Assembly: GCA_900299245.1 (NCBI GenBank)
Contig: OMJA01000082.1
Span: 1 to 45,453, forward strand
DNA: 45,453 nucleotides
Direction: 5' to 3'
Source: Nitrospiraceae bacterium
Lineage (GTDB): Bacteria; Nitrospirota; Nitrospiria; Nitrospirales; Nitrospiraceae
A model generated the notes under the pieces. The model had not been told where the DNA came from and searched no databases. It was given only the letters and a program-made list of their open reading frames with translations. The position numbers and the translations under genes are program-made. This document shows, piece after piece, positions 17,743-27,423 of this stretch. Each line of letters begins with the position of its first letter. Positions within the stretch are counted from its first letter, which is position 1.

Positions 17743-19178
17743 AGCGGTCCGGCTGCCGGTTTTTCACGACCTGTCGACAGCACCTGAGGCGCCAGCGAGC
17801 CCGCGACCATGCCGCTTGCTGCCACCAGCAGCCCCACCAGCTGCGGCGGCCACACGGCATCGGCTGGGCTGACCAGTTCAAGTCCTAGCCAGCTTACAAG
17901 TCCCGCCACGATCGCTACCACGGCACCCTGCGCCGTGGCTTTCGGCCAATAGAGGCCGGTCAGTAGCGGAATGAATGCCACCACCAGCGTGACCTTGTAC
18001 GTACTCACCACCAGCTTATAGATGCTGGCATCAGACCAGAGCGCGATCGCCAGCACCACTGAGGCAAACACAACCAACACAACCCGCATCAGCCGCAGCA
18101 ACTCCGCATCGTTCACGCGGGCAATCATCGGCTTCAACACATTTTCACTGAGGGCCACGGACGGCGCCAGCAACGTCGCGCTGGAGCAACTCATCACCGC
18201 CGACAGCACGGCTCCGAAAAAGACGATCTGCGCGGGAAGCGGCGTGTGTTCCAGAATCAAGGTCGGCAGGACCAGCTGTGAATCGGCTTCAAGCAGCGCC
18301 AGAAACCGCCCGGGATCGACGAGCGTGGCGGCATAGGCGAGAAACATCGGAATAAAACAGAACGCAAAGTACAGCGTTCCCCCCAGAAGCGACCCGCGGA
18401 CAGCTGTCGCTTCATCCTTCGCCGAGGTGATCCGCTGAAACACATCCTGTTGCGGGATCGACCCGAACATCATCGTCACCCAGGCCCCGAGGAACGGAAT
18501 CCAGGCGTTGAGGCCGGCGGGTGGAAAGAAATCCAGCTTCCCGGCGCCCGCCGCATGCGCAATGACCGTCTCAACGCCCCCCGCCAGTCCGCTGACGATC
18601 GTGCCGATATACAACAGCCCGCCCATGATCACCGTGATCTGGACAAAATCCAGAATGGCCACTGAAAACATGCCGCCGAACGTCGTGTAGGTCAGCACGA
18701 TCAGCGCGCCCGCGGTCATGCCCAGCGACTGGCTGATTCCCCCGTCCGTCACCACGTTCAGCACGAGCCCCAGCACCTTGAACTGGGCGGCGACCCAACC
18801 GAGATAGGACGCGACCACCGCAAGCGTGCACAACACTTCGACCGTACGGTTGTAGCGAAGGCGGTAGAAGTCCCCGACCGTCAGGAGATTCATGCGGTAG
18901 AACCGCGGGGCGAAGAACAAACCGGCGAGAATCAAACAGAGGCTGGACCCGAAGGGATCGGCCACGACCCCCCGAAGCCCTTCTTTCACGAATGTCGCGG
19001 AAATGCCGAGCACGGCCTCGGCGCCAAACCACGTCGCGAACACCGTCGCGGTGACCACCGGCAGCGGCAGGCTCCGTCCGGCCACGGCGAAATCCTTCGT
19101 ATTCTGCACACGCGTGGCCGCGTAGAGACCGATCCCGACGGAACAGAGCAGATAAAGCGCCACAAACCCGAACAGCAT
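17739..19178 (-). CDS. sodium:solute symporter family protein
   Basis: ~13 TM; VVTATVFATWFGAEAVLG, IPQQDVFQRITSAKDE; convergent with the ABC-F gene. Confidence 0.88.
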   Translation of the reverse strand: MLFGFVALYLLCSVGIGLYAATRVQNTKDFAVAGRSLPLPVVTATVFATWFGAEAVLGISATFVKEGLRGVVADPFGSSLCLILAGLFFAPRFYRMNLLTVGDFYRLRYNRTVEVLCTLAVVASYLGWVAAQFKVLGLVLNVVTDGGISQSLGMTAGALIVLTYTTFGGMFSVAILDFVQITVIMGGLLYIGTIVSGLAGGVETVIAHAAGAGKLDFFPPAGLNAWIPFLGAWVTMMFGSIPQQDVFQRITSAKDEATAVRGSLLGGTLYFAFCFIPMFLAYAATLVDPGRFLALLEADSQLVLPTLILEHTPLPAQIVFFGAVLSAVMSCSSATLLAPSVALSENVLKPMIARVNDAELLRLMRVVLVVFASVVLAIALWSDASIYKLVVSTYKVTLVVAFIPLLTGLYWPKATAQGAVVAIVAGLVSWLGLELVSPADAVWPPQLVGLLVAASGMVAGSLAPQVLSTGREKPAAGPL

Positions 19179-19259
19179 GGCGCAGGATAAAATGATCGCC
19201 CGCAGCAATCAATCGTTAATGATCGTGCGGTGAAGGTTCGCCGGGATGCAGCCGCGAGG

Positions 19260-19634
19260 CTACCGGAGAGCCCCCGTGACCTGCCGGCATCCAACCAGAA
19301 ACAAATCGCCCTGGGATTCGACACGTAACGGACGCGTCCATCGGACCTGATACACCATCGTCGACCGCCGCCATCCGAGTGCAGCGTTGTGGATTCCAAT
19401 CAACTGATTGACCCGCGGCGCATCTCCCATGAGCAGCAGAATCCCGTGAGCGCTCCGGTTCAACGTAAACGCCTGCCCCTGCTGAATCGTCGCGGTCCCA
19501 CCGCCGCCTGACGCACAGAGTTCATACGCACAGCCGTGCCGGTCCTCGATCCTGGCTTCCCCTCGACGATTGTGCAGCGGCGCCGAGCGACCGGGCTCCT
19601 CAGTCATCTGCCTGCCTAGAGAACGAATCGCCAT
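19260..19634 (-). CDS. PilZ-like domain protein
   Basis: RGEARIEDRHGCAYEL...LNRSAHGILLLM...YQVRWTRPL pattern. Confidence 0.55.
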   Translation of the reverse strand: MAIRSLGRQMTEEPGRSAPLHNRRGEARIEDRHGCAYELCASGGGGTATIQQGQAFTLNRSAHGILLLMGDAPRVNQLIGIHNAALGWRRSTMVYQVRWTRPLRVESQGDLFLVGCRQVTGALR

Positions 19635-20018
19635 GATCCCTCCCCCTTATTCTGTACTGGATGTCCATTCGCGATCGTATGCTAGAGCAAGGGGCATACC
19701 GCTGTCGGACAGCCATCACACCCGCTCTTTCCCCTGTAGAGTCATGAGTCCTGAACCTTCTCTGGATAAGACGATCGGAGACAACGAAGGTAAATCACAC
19801 CATCACATCTGGGGATAACTACGTATCCTGTTCATTTCATAGACTCATTTGATCTGTAGTGAATCGCCTACACCGGGGAAGCGTACCCGCTAGAGCCCGG
19901 GTCCTCGTTCAGCAGCCAGCGCCATCACGGCACTGGGGCACTTTCGCCGCCGAGCCGGGCTGTGCGACAATCCCGACCATTCATTTCCCGTCATTGCACC
20001 GGAAGGAGCCCGCGGACC

Positions 20019-21134
20019 ATGAGCCTTGCCCTCCTCGCTGCCAGCACCCGGTTCCGGGCCGGAACCCTTCTGTTTTTCCTGGGGTCGTTCCTCACAGCCG
20101 GATTCCCCGACAACGCTACGGCCCACAAAGAATTGCTGACCGCCGAAGAAAAGGAACTCTTGCACAAGGCCGAGCACATTCATATTGAAGCGCTGGCCCT
20201 GAGCAGCCACGGCCCCGTCGATGCCACGGGAGTGACCGCAGCGGTCGCGGCGCGGCTGCAACGGCTCGGCTACCGCCTTGCGGCCGACGGCACGCAACCG
20301 CACGAGATCGTCGTCAAGGTGAAGTGTGAAGAATTGAAAACCTGGGAAGGCACGGGACGATCCGGCGGCGATGCCGATCTGGTCGGCGCCGCCTCGCGGC
20401 TCTGGAAAGGGCCGGCGTGCCAACTGTCGTATCGCTTCGGCGCCCGTTGGGCCGACTGGAGGCACGAGGTCCGTACACCGTTCAGCAATCCCCAGGATGC
20501 GGCGCGCCAGGCGGGGCAGGCCGACGCAGGCGCCTATGCGCTGGCGGCGCTCACCCGGCAGTTGCAGAGCGATCCCTTCCCATTTTTACTCGCTGCCGAT
20601 TGGGGACAGTCCGACAGGCTGATTAGCGCGCTGGATGAGCCCGACGCGGCCGCGGCGCAAAAACAGACCGTGATCGGACTCCTGGGTCAGATGATCGCCG
20701 TGGACGCCATCCCGCGATTGACAACCGCCTTGAAGGATCCCGATCCGGCCGTAGTGCAATCCGCAGCCACCGCGCTGGGAACCATCGGCCATGAAGACGG
20801 TATTCCCGCACTGCTCACCCTCTTCAAAACGGGCACGCCCGAGCAGCATCGTGCCGCCGCATCCGGACTGGGCCGCCTCGCCCCGTTACATCCGAACAGC
20901 GGAATCGTTCCGGCCTTCATCGCCGCACTTCCCGGTGAATCCATCCCGAATCAGATCATTCTTGTCAGAGCCCTGGGCAAAACGACCGATCGTCAGGTCC
21001 TTGGACCGCTCAAGGCTCTGCACCGGTCTGTCTTGAAACAAGCACGGTCCGACAGCAGTTCTGAACTCAAGGAGCTTCTGGCAACTCTCGGAATCGCCCT
21101 CGACGGCTTCGACGGCGTGCACACGGAGGAATAA
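20019..21134 (+). CDS. secreted HEAT-repeat domain protein
   Basis: Signal-like N-terminus; DAIPRLTTALKDPDPAVVQSAATALGTIGHEDGIPALLTLF repeats. Confidence 0.85.
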   Translation: MSLALLAASTRFRAGTLLFFLGSFLTAGFPDNATAHKELLTAEEKELLHKAEHIHIEALALSSHGPVDATGVTAAVAARLQRLGYRLAADGTQPHEIVVKVKCEELKTWEGTGRSGGDADLVGAASRLWKGPACQLSYRFGARWADWRHEVRTPFSNPQDAARQAGQADAGAYALAALTRQLQSDPFPFLLAADWGQSDRLISALDEPDAAAAQKQTVIGLLGQMIAVDAIPRLTTALKDPDPAVVQSAATALGTIGHEDGIPALLTLFKTGTPEQHRAAASGLGRLAPLHPNSGIVPAFIAALPGESIPNQIILVRALGKTTDRQVLGPLKALHRSVLKQARSDSSSELKELLATLGIALDGFDGVHTEE

Positions 21135-21142
21135 CCCCGGCT

Positions 21143-21556
21143 TTAGCGTTCGTCCTGTTCGATCGCCTCGAAGAGGCTGTTGACGGGAGACCACACCGAC
21201 CTGGGATAGAAGATCCACTTGATGAGATGCCGAGTGAGATAACCGGGGTGTCCCTTGGCCCCCAGTTGTGAGGCGCGGCGATTCCACTCGGCAATCCGTT
21301 CGGGACTGGCCGCAGAAAGCGACAGAAACCACGCAGCCAGCGCCTCGTCGCCCCCTGTCCGGCGAACCGCCGCGAGAAAGTGGGGAAGCGTGAGGCCGAA
21401 GTGCCGGAGAAACGCGCCGTCGATTCCGAGCCGGCTGCCGAACGCCACTCGATAGGTAAACGGCAATTGCCGCGCGAGAAATCTTCTGGCCTTCTCCGCG
21501 AACCGCGGAAACCAGACACAGCCGGCCAGTTGATCTTGAGGGCGCGGAAGCCGCAT
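21143..21556 (-). CDS. DUF5069-type hypothetical protein
   Basis: MRLPRPQDQLAGCVWFPRFAEKARRFL... Confidence 0.7.
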   Translation of the reverse strand: MRLPRPQDQLAGCVWFPRFAEKARRFLARQLPFTYRVAFGSRLGIDGAFLRHFGLTLPHFLAAVRRTGGDEALAAWFLSLSAASPERIAEWNRRASQLGAKGHPGYLTRHLIKWIFYPRSVWSPVNSLFEAIEQDER

Positions 21557-21564
21557 GCGTGCCT

Positions 21565-22143
21565 CTACGAACGTGCTCGAGTTTCTGATTGCACGAAACA
21601 ATCGGCCAGATGATCGTTCACCATGCCGATCGCCTGCATATAGGCATAGATGATCGTGCTCCCGACGAACCGGAACCCGCGCTTCTTCAGGTCTTTCGAC
21701 AAGGTCTCGCTCACCGGATTCACGGCGGGCACATCCTTCATCCGTTTCCAGCGATGCTCGATCGGCTCGCCGCCGACGAACGACCAGACATAGGCATCGA
21801 ACGAACCGAATTCTTTCTGCACCGCCAGAAACGCCTGCGCATTGGTGACCGCCGCGTCGATTTTGAGGCGGTTGCGGATGATGTCGGGATTCTTGAGCAA
21901 CGCCGCTTTGGTCGCGGCCGTAAAGCGCGCGACCTTCCCGGGATCGAACCCCGCAAAGGCCTTTCGATAGCCGGCGCGCTTTCTGAGGACGGTGTCCCAC
22001 GTCAGCCCCGCCTGCGCGCCTTCGAGCAGAAGCATCTCAAAATGCTTCCGGTCGCGATGCACCGGCCTGCCCCACTCCCGATCGTGATAGCGGATCATAT
22101 GCGGCTTCTCGCCAGCCCAGCCGCAGCGGATCAGGTCTTTCAT
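21565..22143 (-). CDS. tag: DNA-3-methyladenine glycosylase I
   Basis: RCGWAGEKPHMIRYHDREWGRPVHRDRKHFEMLLLEGAQAGLTWDTVLRKR. Confidence 0.95.
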   Translation of the reverse strand: MKDLIRCGWAGEKPHMIRYHDREWGRPVHRDRKHFEMLLLEGAQAGLTWDTVLRKRAGYRKAFAGFDPGKVARFTAATKAALLKNPDIIRNRLKIDAAVTNAQAFLAVQKEFGSFDAYVWSFVGGEPIEHRWKRMKDVPAVNPVSETLSKDLKKRGFRFVGSTIIYAYMQAIGMVNDHLADCFVQSETRARS

Positions 22144-22171
22144 CCCGACACTTCCTTTCTCCGGAGTCCGA

Positions 22172-22603
22172 TTACCGGCCTCGTCCGACGGTCGCCCGGT
22201 TGACGGCAATCCACCATTTCGGCTTGATCCGGCCGAAGTCTGTGCGGACATGACGGCGGAGCGCCTGTTTGGAATCCAGGACCACCGGGCCGCCCGGGCT
22301 CCGCCAGAACACGACCCAATGCCAGAACGCACGGCCTTTTTCACGATGCCACTTGATCGCAAGCAGCGCCACGTCCGGCAGCGCCGCCCAGGAGACAAAC
22401 GGCGTTTCGCTTGTTGCCGCATGAACACGAAAGCGGGTCATCAGCTCACGGACCGGTCGCGTCTCCGACCAGAGCCGCGGATCGTCGGCGAAGATTCCCA
22501 GCCGGTTCGCCGCGCGTTTGGCCTGCGCGTAACTCACTCCCGCCAAAGCCGCCACGCTGGCGATGCCGCAGCCGGTCCGTTCGCGTTGCACCACCGGCTT
22601 CAC
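22172..22603 (-). CDS. C39-like papain-fold cysteine peptidase
   Basis: QRERTGCGIASVAALAGVSYAQAK (Cys), WHWVVFW (His), VVLDSK (Asp) triad order; GTG start follows the GNAT stop. Confidence 0.7.
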   Translation of the reverse strand: MKPVVQRERTGCGIASVAALAGVSYAQAKRAANRLGIFADDPRLWSETRPVRELMTRFRVHAATSETPFVSWAALPDVALLAIKWHREKGRAFWHWVVFWRSPGGPVVLDSKQALRRHVRTDFGRIKPKWWIAVNRATVGRGR

Positions 22604-23073
22604 GGCAACTCCAGCTTCAGTTTCCGGCCTCCGGAAATGCTGAATCCCTCGCGCTGATAGAACGCCAGCGTCCGGTCGAACTCCGGCAGGGGCGGAGTCG
22701 TGACTTCCAGCCGCCGCCATCCCCGCAATTGCCCCAGTCGTCTGGCCTGCGCCAGCAGCGCCGCGCCCACTCCCATCGAACGATAGGCCGGCCGGACATA
22801 GAATTCCGGAATCGTTCCGTACGCACCCTCCGTATAGAGGGCGTAGCTCTGATAGAGGGCAAGAAATCCGACCGGCTCGCCGCCGTCCCGCGCGACCAGC
22901 ACCGAATAGCATCCGTCCCGAAGCCAGGCCGCCGCACGCGCTTCCGTGTCGGCCTGATGAAAATTGAACGCCTTGTCGTTGATCGCGGCCATAATCTCGC
23001 GGAGCAGTTCCCCCACCAGGGTGGCGACGACGGCCGCGTCATCCGGTTGAGCCTGCGTAATCTGAATGGGCAT
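22600..23073 (-). CDS. GNAT family N-acetyltransferase
   Basis: FYVRPAYRSMGVGAALLAQARRLGQLRGWRRLEV. Confidence 0.92.
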   Translation of the reverse strand: MPIQITQAQPDDAAVVATLVGELLREIMAAINDKAFNFHQADTEARAAAWLRDGCYSVLVARDGGEPVGFLALYQSYALYTEGAYGTIPEFYVRPAYRSMGVGAALLAQARRLGQLRGWRRLEVTTPPLPEFDRTLAFYQREGFSISGGRKLKLELP

Positions 23074-23075
23074 CG

Positions 23076-23609
23076 TCAGTTGATGAACTCCTCAAACAGC
23101 GCATAGCCCTCGGGCCAATCGCCGATCCCGCTGTCGGCATTGATATGCCCGACGTCGCCGATCTCGACAAACCGGCTGCCCCAGGCCTGCGCACAATGCC
23201 GGGCGTGAGCGACGGAGCCGAATGCATCGTTCGCGCTCGCCACAACCAGCGTGGGAAAGGCCAGCCGCCGCATCGGCACCGGCGTAAATCCGGTGGCGGC
23301 GGCGGGGAAACTCGGGCTGGCCGGTTCGGGCACCGCGACAAGGAAGGCCCCCTTGACCGGCAGACTCGATTGTCCCGCCCAATGAGCCACGAGCAAACAG
23401 GCCAGGCTATGGGCAACCAGTACGGGAGGAGCCGCGCACCGCCGCACGGCCATGGTCAGTTCATGCACCCAGTCGCCGCAACGCGGCGCATCCCATTGAT
23501 CCAGATTTACCCGCCGCCAGGCCGGGTGGCGCGCTTCCCACAACGTCTGCCAATGGCCCGGTCCTGAATTGCCGAACCCCGGCAGGACCAATACGGGAAT
23601 CTCCATCAC
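23076..23609 (-). CDS. RBBP9/YdeN family alpha/beta hydrolase
   Basis: VLPGFGNSGPGHWQTLWE, VAHSLACLLVAHW, GHINADSGIGDWPEG. Confidence 0.92.
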   Translation of the reverse strand: MMEIPVLVLPGFGNSGPGHWQTLWEARHPAWRRVNLDQWDAPRCGDWVHELTMAVRRCAAPPVLVAHSLACLLVAHWAGQSSLPVKGAFLVAVPEPASPSFPAAATGFTPVPMRRLAFPTLVVASANDAFGSVAHARHCAQAWGSRFVEIGDVGHINADSGIGDWPEGYALFEEFIN

Positions 23610-23616
23610 AACCTGC

Positions 23617-24417
23617 TCACCCGGTGTTCTCCCGCCCGGTCACCGCCGCCGTCGCATAGTAGACCGCCCGGCTCTGCGGATCGTCGGCCATCTGGCAATA
23701 GCCTTGGAGATCCGCGTCGGTGACGATTCCGGTCGCCAGATACTTCTCCCGCAACTGTTGCGCGGACATCGCCATCATCTTCGCCAAACCCGAACCGCCC
23801 GCGGAAACCGGAGCCTCATACTCCATGGCCAACTCGCTGAGTCCATGCCGTTGCAAGAGAGACAACAGCTTGAGTCCCAGAGCGTAGTCCATACCGCGGC
23901 TTTCGTACATCTGATGAATCGCCTGATGAATGTGCTGCATCGCCGCCAGCTGTGCCGCCGTTCCGGCGATGCCACGTGACGCAGAGAAATCCGGTTCTTC
24001 GAGAACAATCCATCCGCCCGGCTTGAGCGCAGCCAGCATCCGGGAAAGGGCGACCTCATAATCAGGCAGATGAACGAGCACATACCGCGCATGGACCAGA
24101 TCGAACGAACCCTGCGGCAGCGCGGCGGTCCGGATATCCCCCTGCTGAACCTCGACCTGCTCCGGACGACGAGCAGGAAGAAACTTCGTCGAGAGATCGA
24201 GGGCGACAACCTGTCCCGACGCCCCGACCTTCTCGCCCATCCACTGCATCATTGAACCGGCGCCCGGTCCCACTTCCAGACAACGCCATCCGGTCGTCAG
24301 GCCGGTGGCGTACAGGCGGCGCCGGCTGGCCGGATCGAATTCCTGCTCGATCGCCTGGAGCCGCGTGAGCTCCAATCGATCGTCGGCCGTGGTAAAGACA
24401 TAGTCAGGTTGGGCCAT
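23617..24417 (-). CDS. class I SAM-dependent methyltransferase
   Basis: CLEVGPGAGSMMQWM, VVALDLSTKFL, LKPGGWIVLEEPD. Confidence 0.88.
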   Translation of the reverse strand: MAQPDYVFTTADDRLELTRLQAIEQEFDPASRRRLYATGLTTGWRCLEVGPGAGSMMQWMGEKVGASGQVVALDLSTKFLPARRPEQVEVQQGDIRTAALPQGSFDLVHARYVLVHLPDYEVALSRMLAALKPGGWIVLEEPDFSASRGIAGTAAQLAAMQHIHQAIHQMYESRGMDYALGLKLLSLLQRHGLSELAMEYEAPVSAGGSGLAKMMAMSAQQLREKYLATGIVTDADLQGYCQMADDPQSRAVYYATAAVTGRENTG

Positions 24418-24459
24418 AGTTCGTTCCCGGCACTCACGGCGCACCGCCGGCGCGGCACG

Positions 24460-24828
24460 TTACTCCAGTTTCTTGAAACAGTCGGTCCCCGCCACCGCCC
24501 GCAACCGCTGACAGCTCATCACACGCGTCGAACCCGTGACGTCGTTCTTGATCACCACCACATAGGATTCGCCGCCGGCCCACGCCACATTCCAGAAGAC
24601 ATTCCCCTTGGCATCCTCGCCCTGGAAAAAGGTCCGCGCCACGATCCGGCAACGATGGCCGCCGCTTTCGATGAAGACCGCCAGTGCCTCGCTCCGCTCC
24701 AGTTCAGGCATCGCCGCGAGACGATCCTGCGCCGGATTCGCCAGAGCCGGCGAGGGCCCGAGGCCGATGACGGCCAGGAGCAGGAGGCTGCGGGATAGGT
24801 ACAAATAATTTCTCTGCGGGTCGTTCAT
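24460..24828 (-). CDS. secreted hypothetical protein
   Basis: Signal-peptide-like N-terminus SRSLLLLAVIGLGPSPALA. Confidence 0.6.
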   Translation of the reverse strand: MNDPQRNYLYLSRSLLLLAVIGLGPSPALANPAQDRLAAMPELERSEALAVFIESGGHRCRIVARTFFQGEDAKGNVFWNVAWAGGESYVVVIKNDVTGSTRVMSCQRLRAVAGTDCFKKLE

Positions 24829-25068
24829 ATCGATCAATTTGAACCGCGCCATGACCGATTGCGCATATACACCAACCATACACTGCATCCACCGATTGTT
24901 TCACACACTGACTGATCTGTAGTCAATTGACTTCAGGCGACAACTGCCCAATTTCCTTACGATCTCACCGGAACCATAACCCTCACGCCCTACATCTGCA
25001 CGTGCGCGCGAAATGCGGCGTCCCTCGTAAACACTGACATTTCCGTGAAACTACGCACATCAAACAGA

Positions 25069-25084
25069 TGGCACATGCCTTGCT
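25069..25084 (+). promoter_or_regulatory. candidate sigma-54 (-24/-12) promoter
   Basis: TGGCACAtgccTTGCT: near-consensus match with correct GG/GC spacing. Confidence 0.55.
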
Positions 25085-25274
25085 CAATCCAGACGTGAGA
25101 TTAGTCCTCTGAGTATCGCCCAGCTCGTCACGGACGGGCGATCGAGAGACCACTCTACATCAGAGCGTGCGGCCGCAACCCCGGGTGTCACCCCTGTGGC
25201 TTCGTGCGCCCAAAATCTGAAGAGGGCAGCGCCCGGCGCGCCGCCACATTGTGAACCACTAACGGGAGCCATCG

Positions 25275-25643
25275 ATGAACTGGATAACAATTCTTGCCGT
25301 GGGGCTGGTGCTGGCGGACAGCGCCGCCTGGGGAGCGACCTTAACCTGGAATCCCAATACCGATATCGATCTGGCCGGATACCGCGTCTATCAATGCACT
25401 CGGCTCCCCTGCAACCGGACCAGCGGCACTGCCATCGCAACCCTTGGGACAGTGACCAGCTTCAATATCGGGACACCCTCGGCCGTGCGGCACTACGTCG
25501 TCACGGCCTATGACTCGTCAAACAATGAATCGGGCGAAAGCGGCGTCGTAACCTATACCCCGGCCGCCGCTCCTCCTCCGACGACGCCGCCGCCCGCACC
25601 GCCGCCCACGCCCACCGGCCTGCAGCTCCTCACGGTGCGGTAG
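25275..25643 (+). CDS. secreted fibronectin type III-like protein with Pro-rich tail
   Basis: Signal peptide; LTWNPNTDIDLAGYRVYQC...YYVVTAYDSSNNESGES pattern; PPPTTPPPAPPPTPTG tail. Confidence 0.75.
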   Translation: MNWITILAVGLVLADSAAWGATLTWNPNTDIDLAGYRVYQCTRLPCNRTSGTAIATLGTVTSFNIGTPSAVRHYVVTAYDSSNNESGESGVVTYTPAAAPPPTTPPPAPPPTPTGLQLLTVR

Positions 25644-25729
25644 CACGGCGCGGAGAAACGATCCGAGCCCGTTCGGAACGCGCGTTGCGGAGGTCTGCAT
25701 GAGGCCGCCGCAGCGGCGCGGCACTCACG

Positions 25730-27334
25730 CTACCCCATATCGCGGAGGGTATGATCGGGATTGCGGTCGCGCGCGATGGTCTTCATGACCTGATCGCCGA
25801 AGAGCACGACGATCCGGCCGCGCTGATCCTTCACCACCATAGACGCCGACGGCGCCTTGAACGTGGCGGGATCTCCGCCCAGCCAGGCGCTGCATGAAAA
25901 CGGCAGCGCATCCAGGATCGTTTCCACGCGATATTCGTGGCGCAACCGGTATTGCAGGACGTCGAACTGCAGCCGGCCCACCGCCGCGACCAGGGAATCC
26001 TGATCGTTGAGGCTCCGCATGATCTGGACCGTGCCCTCCTGCGCCATCTGCTCCATCCCCTTGTCGAACGCTTTTCGTTTGCCGACATCGGTCGGACGGA
26101 GACGCGCGAAGATTTCCGGCTGGAACTGCGGCAGGGGTTTGAAATTGAATCCGCCCGTCACCGAAATCGTGTCGCCGATGGCAAAGAGCCCGGGATTGAT
26201 GATGCCGATGATGTCGCCGGGATAAGCCTCCTCCACCGTGCTCCGCTCCTGCGCGACCAGACTGTGCGGCCGTGCGAGGCGGACCTCCCGGTTCAGCCGG
26301 TGATGTTTGACCATCATGTCCCGCTCAAATCGCCCGGAGCAGACCCGGAGAAACGCGGTGCTGTCCCGATGCTTGGGATTCATATTGGCCTGCAGCTTGA
26401 ACACGTAGGCGCTGAAGGGAGTCTCGACCGGGTCGATGGTGCATTCGCTGCCGGCGTCGCGGTCGGCCGGACGGGCGCTGGGGCAGGGCGCAAGCGTCAC
26501 AAAGGCATCGAGAAAACTCTCGATGCCGAAGTTCGTCAGCGCCGACGCGAAAAAGACCGGCGTGACGTCGCCGTTGAGAAACTGCTCGCGCGAAAACGGA
26601 TTGCCGGCGATGTCGAGCAGTTCAAGGTCGTGCTGCACCGGTTCCATCACGTCCGGAGGAACACGGCCGCTGCGTTCGAGATCGGCCAGGAGCATATTCG
26701 CCACATCGACCTTCGTTGCGCCGCCGTGCGCCGTCTTGCTGAACAGCTGGACGCGCTGATCGGCCCGCGTCACGATGCCGACGAAATCGCTCCCGGATCC
26801 GATCGGCCAGTTGACCGGGCTCGCGTGAATATTGAGGGCCTGCTCCACTTCGGTCATCAGATCGAGCGGCGGGCGTCCGGGCAGGTCCATTTTATTGATC
26901 AACGTCAGCACGGGAATCCGGCGCATCCGGCACACGTCGAACAGCTTGCGCGTCTGCGTCTCCACGCCCTTGGCCGCATCGATGACCATGATCGCGCTGT
27001 CGGCCGCCGTCAGCGTCCGATAGGTGTCTTCTGAGAAGTCCTGGTGGCCCGGCGTGTCGAGCAGATTGACGATCGCATCCTTGTAGGGGAACTGCATGGC
27101 CGATGCGGTGATGGAAATCCCGCGCTCCTGCTCCATGCCCATCCAATCGGAGGCGGCCGTTTTGCCGCCCTTGCGGCCGCGGACCATACCGGCCGTCCGG
27201 ATAAGCCCGGAGTAGAGCAGCAGCTTTTCCGTCAGCGTGGTCTTGCCCGCGTCCGGATGGCTGATGATCGCGAACGTGCGGCGGCGGGCTGTTGCCGCAG
27301 CCAATTCTCCCTGACGTGTCTGGTCGATAGCCAT
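25730..27334 (-). CDS. prfC: peptide chain release factor 3
   Basis: ISHPDAGKTTLTEKLLLYSG, DTPGHQDFSEDTYRTL, length ~535 aa. Confidence 0.95.
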   Translation of the reverse strand: MAIDQTRQGELAAATARRRTFAIISHPDAGKTTLTEKLLLYSGLIRTAGMVRGRKGGKTAASDWMGMEQERGISITASAMQFPYKDAIVNLLDTPGHQDFSEDTYRTLTAADSAIMVIDAAKGVETQTRKLFDVCRMRRIPVLTLINKMDLPGRPPLDLMTEVEQALNIHASPVNWPIGSGSDFVGIVTRADQRVQLFSKTAHGGATKVDVANMLLADLERSGRVPPDVMEPVQHDLELLDIAGNPFSREQFLNGDVTPVFFASALTNFGIESFLDAFVTLAPCPSARPADRDAGSECTIDPVETPFSAYVFKLQANMNPKHRDSTAFLRVCSGRFERDMMVKHHRLNREVRLARPHSLVAQERSTVEEAYPGDIIGIINPGLFAIGDTISVTGGFNFKPLPQFQPEIFARLRPTDVGKRKAFDKGMEQMAQEGTVQIMRSLNDQDSLVAAVGRLQFDVLQYRLRHEYRVETILDALPFSCSAWLGGDPATFKAPSASMVVKDQRGRIVVLFGDQVMKTIARDRNPDHTLRDMG

Positions 27335-27423
27335 AATGGGTGCGCAGCATACCACACCGCTGCCGACCGCCAACAGCGGGTGACACCGAGAATCGTCACT
27401 CGCGCTCGCCGTGCCTTCTCTGT

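Noticed and set aside
25084-25274. Known riboswitch in the leader of the Fn3-like gene
   Set aside because: Compared mentally with c-di-GMP-I and cobalamin riboswitch cores; no convincing match, so no class is claimed.
25937-27034. 365-aa plus-strand ORF opposite prfC
   Set aside because: Antisense shadow of a strongly conserved gene.
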